A stretch of DNA of 64,000 bases from contig CM065295.1 in the NCBI GenBank assembly GCA_032871835.1, positions 89,149,819 through 89,213,818 on the forward strand, in the 5' to 3' direction. This DNA is from Dipteronia dyeriana (Eukaryota > Streptophyta > Magnoliopsida > Sapindales > Sapindaceae). This document shows, in pieces, positions 55,126 to 64,000 of this stretch; the stretch's first letter is position 1; every line of letters starts with the position of its first letter. Under the pieces are notes generated by a model. That model saw nothing but the letters and a program-made list of their open reading frames with translations. It made no database searches and was not told the origin of the DNA. The position numbers were made by a program, and so were the translations under genes.

Positions 55126-56838
55126 ATGAGGAGATTTTGCTCTAATTTATTTGCTATAAAATATGCAAATACTTGGCCACACATCGAGAATTCAATAGTT
55201 AATAATGTTCAAAAGATTATGGTGCCTAATTTGTTTCAATGTTCAACTCATTTTCAAATGCCGGTACCAACAACCCCATGTTTGAATTTTGTTAATTTTT
55301 CACAGCCCTTCAATTTACGGTCTTTTTGTTCACAATTTGAGTCATTAGATAGAAATTTTGATGGTAGATGTAAAGAAAGTGATGTTAGGAACAAGGCTTT
55401 GGTCCGTGATATTGTCGCAAAGTTATACGAGGTGATTATGAATAATTATAGTGCTCATGATGATATGGAGAGAGCGCTTGATGGTGTTGGTGTTGAGTTG
55501 ACAACTGATTCAGTGTTGGAGATCCTTCAGAGGCTTCATGTCGAGGAGAAAATAGGATTTAGGTTCTTTATGTGGGCTGGTCGTCAGGAAAATTATGATC
55601 ATGAGCCTCAGGCATATAATCTTATGATTGATATATTGTCGAGTACAAAGTATAAGGTGAAACAGTTTCGAATAGTTTGTGATATGCTGGATTACATGAA
55701 AAGGAATGACAGGAATGCTGTTCCTGTTGACGTTCTAATTGTGATATTGAGGAAATATACTGAAAAGTATATGACCCATGTTCAGAAATTTGCAAAGAAG
55801 AAGAAGATAAGGGTGAAGACGCAGCCGGAGATCAATGCATTTAACTTCTTGTTAGATGCTTTATGCAAGTGTGGTCTGGTTGAATACAGTGAGGCTATGT
55901 GTAAGCGGGTGAAGAAGAAGGTCAAACTTGATGCTAATACCTATAATATACTGTTTTTTGGGTGGTGTAGAGTTAGGAATCCAAAAAGAGGAATGAAGAC
56001 ACTTGAAGAAATGATCCAATTGGGTCATACCCCTGATAATTTTACGTATAACACTGCCATTGATACTTTCTGTAAAGCAGGGATGGTGACGGAAGCAGCT
56101 GAGCTTTTTGAGTTCATGAGAACGAAAGGTTCAACCATGTCTTCACCTACAGCAAAAACTTATGCAATCATGATTGTTGCCCTTGTTCAGAATGATAGAA
56201 TGGAGGAATGCTTTAAACTTTTGGGGCATATGATAAACAGTGGTTGCCTTCCAGATGTTTCAACATACAAGGAATTAATTGAAGGGATGTGTCTGGCTGG
56301 AAAGGTTGAGGAAGCTTACAGGTTCTTAGAAGAGATGGGCGACAAAGGTTACCCTCCTGATATAGTTACTTATAACTGTTTTCTCAAGGTTCTTTGTGAC
56401 AATAAAAAGAGTGATGAAGCGCTTAGGCTTTACCGAAGAATGATTGAGATGGGTTGTTTGCCCAGTGTGCAGACTTATAATATGCTGATTTCGATGTATT
56501 TTGAGATGGGTGAACCTGATGGAGCATTTGAGACTTGGCATGAGATGGATAAGATGGGCTGCGCACAGGACACTGATACTTACTGCATTATGATCGATGG
56601 GCTTTTCGACTGCGATAAAGTAGAAGACGCAAGCTTTCTGTTGGAAGAGGTGGTGAATAGGGGATTAAAATTGTCATATCGGAAGTTTGACTCCTTTTTG
56701 ATGCAACTTTCAGGGATCGGTGATCTTCGAGCCATCCACAAACTTTCAGAGCATATGAGGAAATTCTACAATCCTGCTATGGCAAGACGCTTTGCAAGGA
56801 ATCAGAAGAGGGTTAGCACAAGCATAAGAGTGAAGTAA
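55126..56838 (+). CDS. P-class pentatricopeptide repeat protein, probably mitochondrial
   Basis: Intronless, 570 residues from MRRFCSNLFAIKYA. The ATG at 55126 is chosen over 55099 because the latter begins in a TG microsatellite. The N-terminal ~70 residues are poor in acids and fit an organelle targeting peptide. P-type PPR motifs run from about 160 to 530 (e.g. NTYNILFFGWCRVRNPKRGM, DNFTYNTAIDTFCKAGMVTE, DIVTYNCFLKVLCDNKKSDE). There is no E or DYW domain. The C-terminus (NPAMARRFARNQKR) is basic. Proteins of this class bind organelle RNA for processing, stability or translation. It may correspond to Arabidopsis At1g73400, but that is from memory and not firm. Confidence 0.9.
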   Translation: MRRFCSNLFAIKYANTWPHIENSIVNNVQKIMVPNLFQCSTHFQMPVPTTPCLNFVNFSQPFNLRSFCSQFESLDRNFDGRCKESDVRNKALVRDIVAKLYEVIMNNYSAHDDMERALDGVGVELTTDSVLEILQRLHVEEKIGFRFFMWAGRQENYDHEPQAYNLMIDILSSTKYKVKQFRIVCDMLDYMKRNDRNAVPVDVLIVILRKYTEKYMTHVQKFAKKKKIRVKTQPEINAFNFLLDALCKCGLVEYSEAMCKRVKKKVKLDANTYNILFFGWCRVRNPKRGMKTLEEMIQLGHTPDNFTYNTAIDTFCKAGMVTEAAELFEFMRTKGSTMSSPTAKTYAIMIVALVQNDRMEECFKLLGHMINSGCLPDVSTYKELIEGMCLAGKVEEAYRFLEEMGDKGYPPDIVTYNCFLKVLCDNKKSDEALRLYRRMIEMGCLPSVQTYNMLISMYFEMGEPDGAFETWHEMDKMGCAQDTDTYCIMIDGLFDCDKVEDASFLLEEVVNRGLKLSYRKFDSFLMQLSGIGDLRAIHKLSEHMRKFYNPAMARRFARNQKRVSTSIRVK

Positions 56839-57714
56839 GAAGTTGTGAGAATAATCATGTAAGCTTTGCTTATGGGTTGCCACCACCTCTTGGTTTTCGT
56901 GATGATGATGATGATGATGTGGAGAGAGAAATTTCCTGACAGGCTAGCAAGAACAAGGCTCTCAGAGAGGTACGATTCTGTACAATAGTTTCGGTATAAA
57001 ATCAATTTTGTTTTTATTTATTTTATTCACTTTTTGGTTTTTGTAATTTTAAAGATTGAGGAGCAGCAGAAGAAAGCATGTATAATGAGAATCTAGATTA
57101 CATCTGCATGTGCATCATCCATTCAATCCATACCATGAGGTCAGTGAAAAAATGCTATCGGTGAATCATGCCACATAGTATGAATTGAATGGATAACCAT
57201 AGACATCATAACACGTTCTTGTAAATATTTTATGAGAGTTAGATCTTTGAGGAAATTAAGTGGTCTTATAATATATGAATGAGTGCGTTTATATCGCAAA
57301 ATTAGAGGGTTGGGGTTGACGAAATGGTGAGGTTTTAAGAATTCTGTGTGACTTAATGTGAATTTCTTCTACTGTTGTGAAATTAGTGAGCTGCCATGTT
57401 TAGTTTTAAAAAGGCAGTGAAGACAGCTGCTGGCAGTGAAGACAGCTGACCTCAATCACAGAAGAAATTTCCTAATCAAACATTTGTTTAGTTCGTTGCT
57501 ATGTGTGATTGTTCAACTTCATGGTTGTGAGTATGATGAAAAAGAAGAAGAAATTCATGGTTGTGAGACCCTGACCGGGGTTTCATGTATTATTATCAGG
57601 AATTTTATAAATGAAACCATCCTATTGAAAACTCTATGTAGTTTTTGAAGCTAACCATTGGAGTTCAAAATTTAGATTTAGCAGAAACCTTAAGAAAAGG
57701 GAGACTAGTGAATG
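56839..57714. other. PPR 3' region and intergenic DNA
   Basis: Contains a GAT repeat (56901-56920, TGATGATGATGATGATGATG). No further gene recognised. Confidence 0.5.
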
Positions 57715-58075
57715 TGCTGATCTTTGGCAGAATTTGGAAAGCTGATGTCCCATTAAGGTTATAATCCTGGCTTGTTCTATATGCTATAGCCATGTGAGAG
57801 TGAATGCTGATAGAATCTAAAGGAATAGAGCTATCGTGTGTTTATTCTCTCAATGTACTTGTGTGTTTTGTGAAAAGAATTTAGTGAGTAGAGACCACCT
57901 TCATTGCCCCTCAACTTCTTTCTCAGTTTTGGGAAACCGTTTCTTTACAGCAAACCTTAAGTTGATCAATGCCAGCATAATGTAGACATTTTTGGCATAA
58001 TTTCTTGGGAAGAGGTAAAAGGGCTCTGTGGTTTTGTGGTGAAGGTTATCCTATGGGTGGTTTGGGGCGAGAGAA
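57715..58075 (+). pseudogene. Possible LINE reverse-transcriptase zinc-binding domain scrap
   Basis: Broken translation contains IWKADVPLR, then CVLCEKNLVSRDHLHCP, which resembles the W-x-VP-K start and C-x2-C...H...C pattern of the zinc-binding domain after LINE reverse transcriptases. Several stops and frame changes; no other LINE part seen. Confidence 0.4.
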
Positions 58076-59678
58076 ATTCAAGGATTTCTCAATACTATAT
58101 AGTGACTGTGGATGATGCTCACAGTCCATCCAAGAGAGGATTAACTTTTGGGCCACTGTATCTTTAGGGTTCAAACAAGTTCATTTGTTCTTTATACAAC
58201 CAAATTGAGCAGCTATAGTGAAGGGAAGGAGAGGGTCAGCGAATCAGCTTTCTTCAGTTTAGTTTAGTTTAGTTTAGAGGTTTCTTTGTACATTAAGGGG
58301 TGTAGTTTTAGTTTTCTGTTAAGAAAAGGCAGTTGGGACATATATTTATTTGTACAACCATTAACAATACTATATAGTTCCTTTTCAGCAGTCTTTTGCT
58401 TTATGCAATTAGATTCAAGTCAAACAGAACATACATTTCTGTAACACTGGTTTCCGTTGATATTAAACAAATCTTTAACCGTCTATTTTTCTTATTGGAT
58501 CTTATTTCGTTATAGATGCCTCTGCATATATTGGACTATTATTAATCGAGGCATCGAGCCACGTTTCTCATGTGATTTGTGTTCATTTTTCTTGTTGAAA
58601 GGTTGCAAAGAAGAAAGACTTGTCTGATTTTTAAGTCAACCTTGCCTTTGGTGGGGACGAGTCCAAGAAGTTAAGGACAGCCATTTGAGATCAACCCAAA
58701 CGCGACTACCATCATAAAACAAGTGAAGGTGCAATCGCAGCTGCCAAAGAACCTTTTTTTTTGGCACGAAAGAGAACCGAGGGACAATAATTACTGCTTT
58801 TAAATTATACAAGAATGTGGGTATCAAATTTATTTGTTGATTTCTTATAATTATACAATAATGTTAGGAATCTCAACCAGTAGCAGTTTTACTAACAACA
58901 CATAATAAGGATGTTTATATTTAAATGTTATTTGGACAATTATACTGTTTGATATTTGGATGTCTGTTCATGATTTTGTAGGTAATAGGCCACAAATGGA
59001 TCTGAAACTTTTTGACAAAATTGGTTTTGATACAAATATACAATATCAAGTAATCACCACTCACCAGAGCATGAACAACTTAACAATGGTATTTAATATT
59101 TAAGATACTAAATTTGATCCGTTAATAAATAAAACTAAACATAACACAAATTAACGAAAATGAATTTATATCATGCAATGCATTATAAGAGTACGCTGAA
59201 CTTGAATCAACCTTCCAATTCAATAAAAAATTGGCAATATATGTACAGGCCTTCCTATCTCCCAATCGTGTAAAGGCCAAACCAAGGCTCCAACGTCACT
59301 CAAAACCATGTAGATATATAGTTCCACTAAGCAGAAGCCAGAAGACTTTCGACTATATTTACCCGTTGTGTTTGTCCAATATTTGTTTATTAAATTCTTA
59401 ATAATCTTTACACAGTATGACAATCTAGACATCTAGTGTTACATGTATCACATCATTGAAAATTTGAAATTACACATCTCAACCCATTTTTTTAAGTGTC
59501 AATTGCAATCAAGCGCCCTGATCACATTTCACAATAAGACAAATAATCAACATTTGCTTAAAGTAAACATATCGATGCAATACCATTTTCAGCTGATTTT
59601 GTGGGGTTAACACTAAGTTAATAACTTGAGTTTGTGACTCGGTTCGTTAGTATTTGCCTTGGTTTTACACTCTAATAA
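58076..59678. other. Intergenic DNA
   Basis: No gene recognised. A short AGTTT repeat occurs near 58257-58276. Confidence 0.5.
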
Positions 59679-60044
59679 GACCATCTCCAACCTTTGGTAC
59701 TATTTTGTTACAATCTTATAGTAAAATACAACAATTTTCACTCCACAATCTCTAACCCATTATAACAAATTTTACTCTAAAAAAATATTCCCTAAATATT
59801 TCTTTTTCATTGATTATCAACAATTAACATTCCATCATTCAGTTAACATAAATTACAATAAATTCATAAATTCATTAATATTTTTCGAATGAACTAAAAT
59901 ATTGCATTTAATATTTTCCAAATTAACTAAAATATTGTATTTAATATTACATTTAATAATTTTCAAAATTAAATTTAATTAACTAAAAGCATTACATTCC
60001 ATAAAAGAAATAACAAACACGAAATTAAAAGTACATATCGTCAT

Positions 60045-61403
60045 TTAATTTTCCGAATTAGTATATTCGTCCCACAAATGATCGATTAATGCATTTCGGA
60101 GTGCAATGTGAGCGTCTTTATCCTTGATTTGTTTATGTCGAGTTAGAAATTCTTGAAATCGGGTATTTTCATCTATAACCCTCTCAACTTGTGGTGTTGG
60201 TGCTTCCATATGACCCTGAATATCTGCATCAACATCACGTTCATCCTCAATTATCATGTTGTGCATAATAATGCACGCAGTCATTATATCATGTAATACA
60301 TGTTTTTTTCCAAAATTGTCTCGGTCCTGCCACAATTGCAAACCATGTCTGGAGAACTCCGAATGCACGTTCTACGTCTTTTCTACATCCTTCTTGTTTC
60401 ATTGCAAATAACTTTTATTTCGGACGACGTGGATCGTGAATTGTTGTACAAGCGTAGACCATTTTGGGTATATACTGTCAGCTAAATAATAACCCATGTT
60501 ATATTCTTTTCCTTGAATGACAAAATTAACCGGAGGAGCAATACCTTCAACGAGATTGGCAAAAAGATGAGATGCTTCTAACACATTAATGTCATTGTTG
60601 GAACCCAACAAACCAAAAAATGCAAGTCATATCCAAAGATCATAATCAACTATAGCCTCGAGAATAATAGTCGGGGATCCGTTACGACCTGCATATTGTC
60701 CTGCCCAAGCTGTTGGATAATTTTTCCATTTCCAGTGCATACAATCTTGAGTAACCAGTATTCCTGGAAATCCACGATGTTTTCCAATACGGAGTAGTCT
60801 GGCAACGTCATCAGCATTAGGAGATCTTAGATATTGTTGTGCAAATACCTCCACAACAACACGACAAAATTTCTTTATACTTTCAATTGTTGTAGACTCT
60901 CCTATTTTAATATACTTGTTGGTAGCATCCGCTGGTAGAACATATGCCAACATCTGATACACAACTGTTATTTTTTAAAGAGCAGACAAACCAAGTCGAC
61001 CCATTGCATCTCTTCGTTGCACGAAATAGTTGTCACGGGCTTCCACAACATTAACAACATAAAGGAATAAGTTTCGACCCATCCGAAATCGTCGACGAAA
61101 CATTTGCTCGTTAAGTCATGGGTTCTCAAAAAAATAATCGTTGATCAAATTACGACTAGCATTTTCCCTGTCTCGATTGATCACTATATGCTCATGGATT
61201 GAGCCTCCATGGGTGACTTAGTTGGACCGTTGATTGAGATACTTAGTGAGCAAGATGAGGTTCTCCTAGTGTTAAATCATTGTTTTCTGTTCTGTATCAA
61301 TTGCTTGAAGATCATCCATAAGTTGCACACCATCTTCACTGTTATCTTCAAAAGATGAAGTAGAATATGAGAAATGTGAAGGGCCTCCAACATTGAAATT
61401 CAT
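60045..61403 (-). pseudogene. PIF/Harbinger DDE transposase, broken
   Basis: Segments in order on the minus strand: start MNFNVGGPSHF at 61403; the RFRMGRNLFLYVV region; RSPNADDVARLLRIG; the first catalytic aspartate in QDCMHWKWKNYP; the second in GSNNDINVLEAS; and the glutamate in KKDVERAFGVL. This is the plant transposon protein (DDE_4-like) family. Stops or frame changes occur near 61275, 61240, 61110, 60975, 60625 and 60395, so no active enzyme can be made. Confidence 0.88.
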
Positions 61404-61479
61404 TTTGTAGGATAGATAAAATGAATGAGTTTGTATGGGCTTTTTATAAGGTGGGTGATGTTATGAAATAAAGTGGGCT

Positions 61480-61865
61480 TTTAAATAATAGAGTGGGTGA
61501 TATTGTTGATATCGTGATAGGTGAAATTTAATAAGGTGAGTGATATTGGTGATAGTGTGATGGGTGAAATTTAAATAGGTGAGTGAAATTTAATAAGGTG
61601 AGTGATAGTGGTGATATTGTGATGGGTGAAATTTAAATAGGTGGATGAAATTTAATAAGGTGGGTGATATTGGGATGAGTGAAATTTAATAAGGTGGGTG
61701 ATATTGGTAATATTGTGATGTGTGAAATATAAATAGGTGGGTGAAATTTAATAAGGTGGGTGATATTGGAATGGGTGAAATTTAATAAGGTGGCTGATAT
61801 TGGTGATATTGGGATGGGTGAAATTTAAATAGGCGGGTGAAATTTAATAAGGTGGATGATATTAG
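61480..61865. repeat. Minisatellite between the two Harbinger genes
   Basis: Irregular tandem units built from GGTGAAATTTAATAAGGTGG and GTGATATTGGTGATATTG, with or without TTTAAATAGGTG. It fills the presumed divergent promoter region. Confidence 0.85.
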
Positions 61866-61933
61866 TGATATAGTGTTGTATATAAATACCATAGCACACT
61901 TGAAGTAAACATATCTCTTGAAATTACTTTGCT

Positions 61934-62973
61934 ATGAAAATGTCTTCAGGTCACCGAAGTTCTGGATACACAAATGAAGAAGATACACACCTTTGTCATG
62001 TATATCTTGATGTTTCCCAAAATCCGATCATAGGTACAAACCAATCCAGAGATCAATTTTGGTCTCGAGTTGAAAGTGATTATAAAAGCAGAGTTTATTA
62101 CTCAACTTCGTGCGAAAAGATCTTTACAGTGTAGAATGCAAACTATCTTGACTTCAGCAAACAAGTTAAGGGGATACGTACGACAAATCGAAAATCTGCA
62201 CCCAAGCGGTGCTTCAGATCAAGACATTGTGAATATTTGTTACTATTACAGTTTTTCAAATGTTATATCCCAATCTTCATTATTTTAATATGTTAATTGT
62301 GTCGTTTTGCAGATGAATCGAGCCAAAGCTTTATTAATGCAGGATAATAAGTACAGTAAATGATTCAAATTTGATCATGTGTGGTCTATCCTTAAAAGAT
62401 ATTCCGAAATTTTCAAATGACACTAGTCCACCACAACTCTCTCAAAGGCGGATGGTTGATATTTGTTCATCACAGTCGGACACCCCAAGTACAGAGTCCC
62501 CTACATCACCCAATCTTACTTCATCTACATTTTCTCTTCATCTAATTGATGGATTAATTCTTGTTAGTTCATCTCAAAGGCCGGTTGGGGTGAAAAAAGC
62601 AAAATTAAAAAGGATAGAAGATGAACAACATTTAAATGTGTTTGAAAGTATAAAACAAAATAGTGAAGAAATTAAAGGGATTTTTTAAAAATCCACCGAG
62701 GATAGGAGAAAAAATTTTGAACTTCAGATGATAGCGGCTCAAATTGAGGCAAGAAAATGGGCCGTGAAAGAATTATGGGAAGAGCAAAAGATTTTCCAAA
62801 AAGATTTGAGTTCCGAACCTGATCCAACCGTACGTGAGTATTATCAAACTGAACGAACAAGAATTCTAACAAAAAAGGCTCAACAAGGCCAATGATCTCA
62901 AAATACCTCTCCTTCTTTTACCCAATATTTAAATGATTTTGAAGGATCCACAAATGATCTATCGGATTACTAA
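61934..62973 (+). pseudogene. PIF/Harbinger MYB/SANT-like protein, broken
   Basis: Starts MKMSSGHRSSGYTNEEDTHL, with a trihelix/SANT-like start (DVSQNPIIGTNQSRDQFWSR). It continues with HPSGASDQDIV, FKFDHVW and a NAM-associated-type C-terminal part (RPVGVKKAKLK, IEARKWAVKELWEEQ, DPTVREYYQTERTRIL). Frame changes near 62090 and 62270 and stops near 62363 and 62687 break it. In intact elements this protein binds the terminal DNA and helps the transposase. Confidence 0.82.
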
Positions 62974-63434
62974 AATTGTTGTTATCATTTTTATTGCATT
63001 TGTCATTAATGTTTTTAATGTTTTCATTAATATTAATGTTGCTTGAATTGTTTTGTTTTATATTTCTTGCTTCATTTTATTAATGACATTTAGTAATTAT
63101 TGCATTATATAACTTATTTTAGTTTATTATCAATATTAATATAGGGATATAATTGTAATAAATTATATTTAGTAGGGAAAAACTGTAATTAACTAACCTT
63201 ATAAAATGAGGGATCAAATCGTAAAATACCGAAATATTGTTGTTTAAATAATAAATTATAAAAATAGGAGAGATTAAAAAAAATAACAATCAAAACCAGG
63301 AAAGTAACACAATCTCCAGATTGCGCTACTTCTGGCGCAAGGATTTCGACAGAGACAATTTGGCGTAGGATTGAAGCTGGGTTGAAGTGTTTTTTGGCTC
63401 CAATTTAGAGATTATAGCAAAGGTTGGAGATGGA

Positions 63435-64000
63435 TTATGTATATTGATGGGGTTAATGGGTAACATTTGTTGCATTATTTTTCTTTCCAAACAATACAAA
63501 CCAATAAGAAAAAAACACAGGTTTCACCCTTTATTTATTTTTTTCTCTAAAGAAAAGATTTGAGAAGGAAAATTAAAAAATCACACACTTAAATTAGTTA
63601 TAAAAATAAAATGAAATTGTTTTTCTAAAATATTGAATTAAAAACGTACACATGAGAAATTGAGAAGAAAATTATAAGGAATTGGCCAGGTGGGGTAATA
63701 ATAACTAATAAGAGCCAACGGAAGAAAGAAAACAAAAAATGAAAAGTGAAAACACCGACAAAACAGCAGATTTGGTGTTATTTGCTCCTTTTCAAATCTA
63801 TACGTACTTAATTATTTCAACACCACCCAAATTGATTGGTACATAGTTTTTCAAAAAATTGTATATGTGGCTGTGTTTTAAACTTTTATTAGATAAACAT
63901 ACGAAAGAAGTTGAACAATGCGCCTGATGCATATGCTTGAATGGTGAATAAATAATTATACGAAAAAAAGAAAGACGAAAGATACATATCACATGACATG
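63435..64000. other. AT-rich intergenic DNA
   Basis: No gene or clear repeat recognised up to the window end. Confidence 0.5.

Larger units (their letters stand above)
59679..63434. mobile_element. PIF/Harbinger transposon, inactivated
   Basis: Left end GACCATCTCCAACCTTTG and inverted right end TCCATCTCCAACCTTTG form the terminal repeats. Flanks are TAA on the left and TTA on the right, so the expected 3-bp duplication is not confirmed. The element holds the two genes typical of PIF/Harbinger, a DDE transposase (minus) and a MYB/SANT-like helper (plus), diverging from a repeat-rich centre. Both are broken. Confidence 0.85.

Noticed and set aside
54863..55126. Open frame of 87 codons before the P-class PPR gene
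   Set aside because: It lies in the presumed leader, ends in the TG microsatellite and shows no family features.
56899..56940. C/D-box snoRNA-like pair (GTGATGA ... CTGA)
   Set aside because: The C box is part of a GAT microsatellite, spacing is too short and there is no terminal stem.

Overview
The window is nuclear DNA of a flowering plant, most likely a eudicot. It is AT-rich, has genes with canonical GT/AG introns, two intronless pentatricopeptide-repeat (PPR) genes, a plant two-LIM protein, and many layers of plant transposable elements. I cannot name the species. Four protein genes look intact: a WLIM1-type LIM protein (minus, 7.9-9.1 kb, 5 exons), the small GTPase ARL8 (minus, 40.3-45.0 kb, 6 exons), the chloroplast RNA-editing PPR factor CLB19 (plus, 50.0-51.5 kb) and a P-class PPR protein (plus, 55.1-56.8 kb).

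Layout. 0-3.9 kb: the 3' part of a decayed Ty1/copia element. 3.9-7.6 kb: a degenerate copy of sequences found intact at 25-45 kb, namely a relic of the tRNA-Pro array (minus orientation) joined to an ARL8 relic (plus orientation), with a solo LTR with a perfect 5-bp target duplication inserted in it. 7.7-9.3 kb: the LIM gene. 11.05-25.6 kb: a three-level nest, with an outer MULE-like fold-back element (9-bp target duplication), inside it a Tourist/Harbinger-type MITE (TAA duplication), and inside that, in TA-rich DNA, an endogenous pararetrovirus (Caulimoviridae) arranged as a 12.2-kb head-to-head inverted duplication. 25.8-36.4 kb: an array of 14 tRNA-Pro(UGG) genes or near-copies on the plus strand, plus two relics, in repeated spacers.

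40-64 kb: ARL8, a possible small membrane-protein ORF, a 750-bp tandem duplication, CLB19, an older MULE-like element containing a younger MULE with a clean 9-bp duplication, the second PPR gene, a possible LINE scrap, and a PIF/Harbinger element whose transposase and MYB-like genes diverge from a minisatellite and are both broken.

The most notable object is the pararetrovirus palindrome. Two arms of about 5.4 kb differ by one 13-bp repeat copy and a handful of substitutions, so the rearrangement or its last homogenisation is recent. Each arm carries capsid, protease, reverse transcriptase, RNase H and an extra C-terminal region of about 260-290 residues that I cannot assign. The movement-protein gene is present once, between the arms, with a premature stop. 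Both viral promoters point outward into host DNA. Second is the tRNA-Pro array, whose spacers carry a repeated splice-flanked exon-like segment on the other strand and whose diverged relic lies 20 kb away next to an ARL8 relic.

Exon boundaries, repeat boundaries and relationships were read by eye; no alignment or database search was run.
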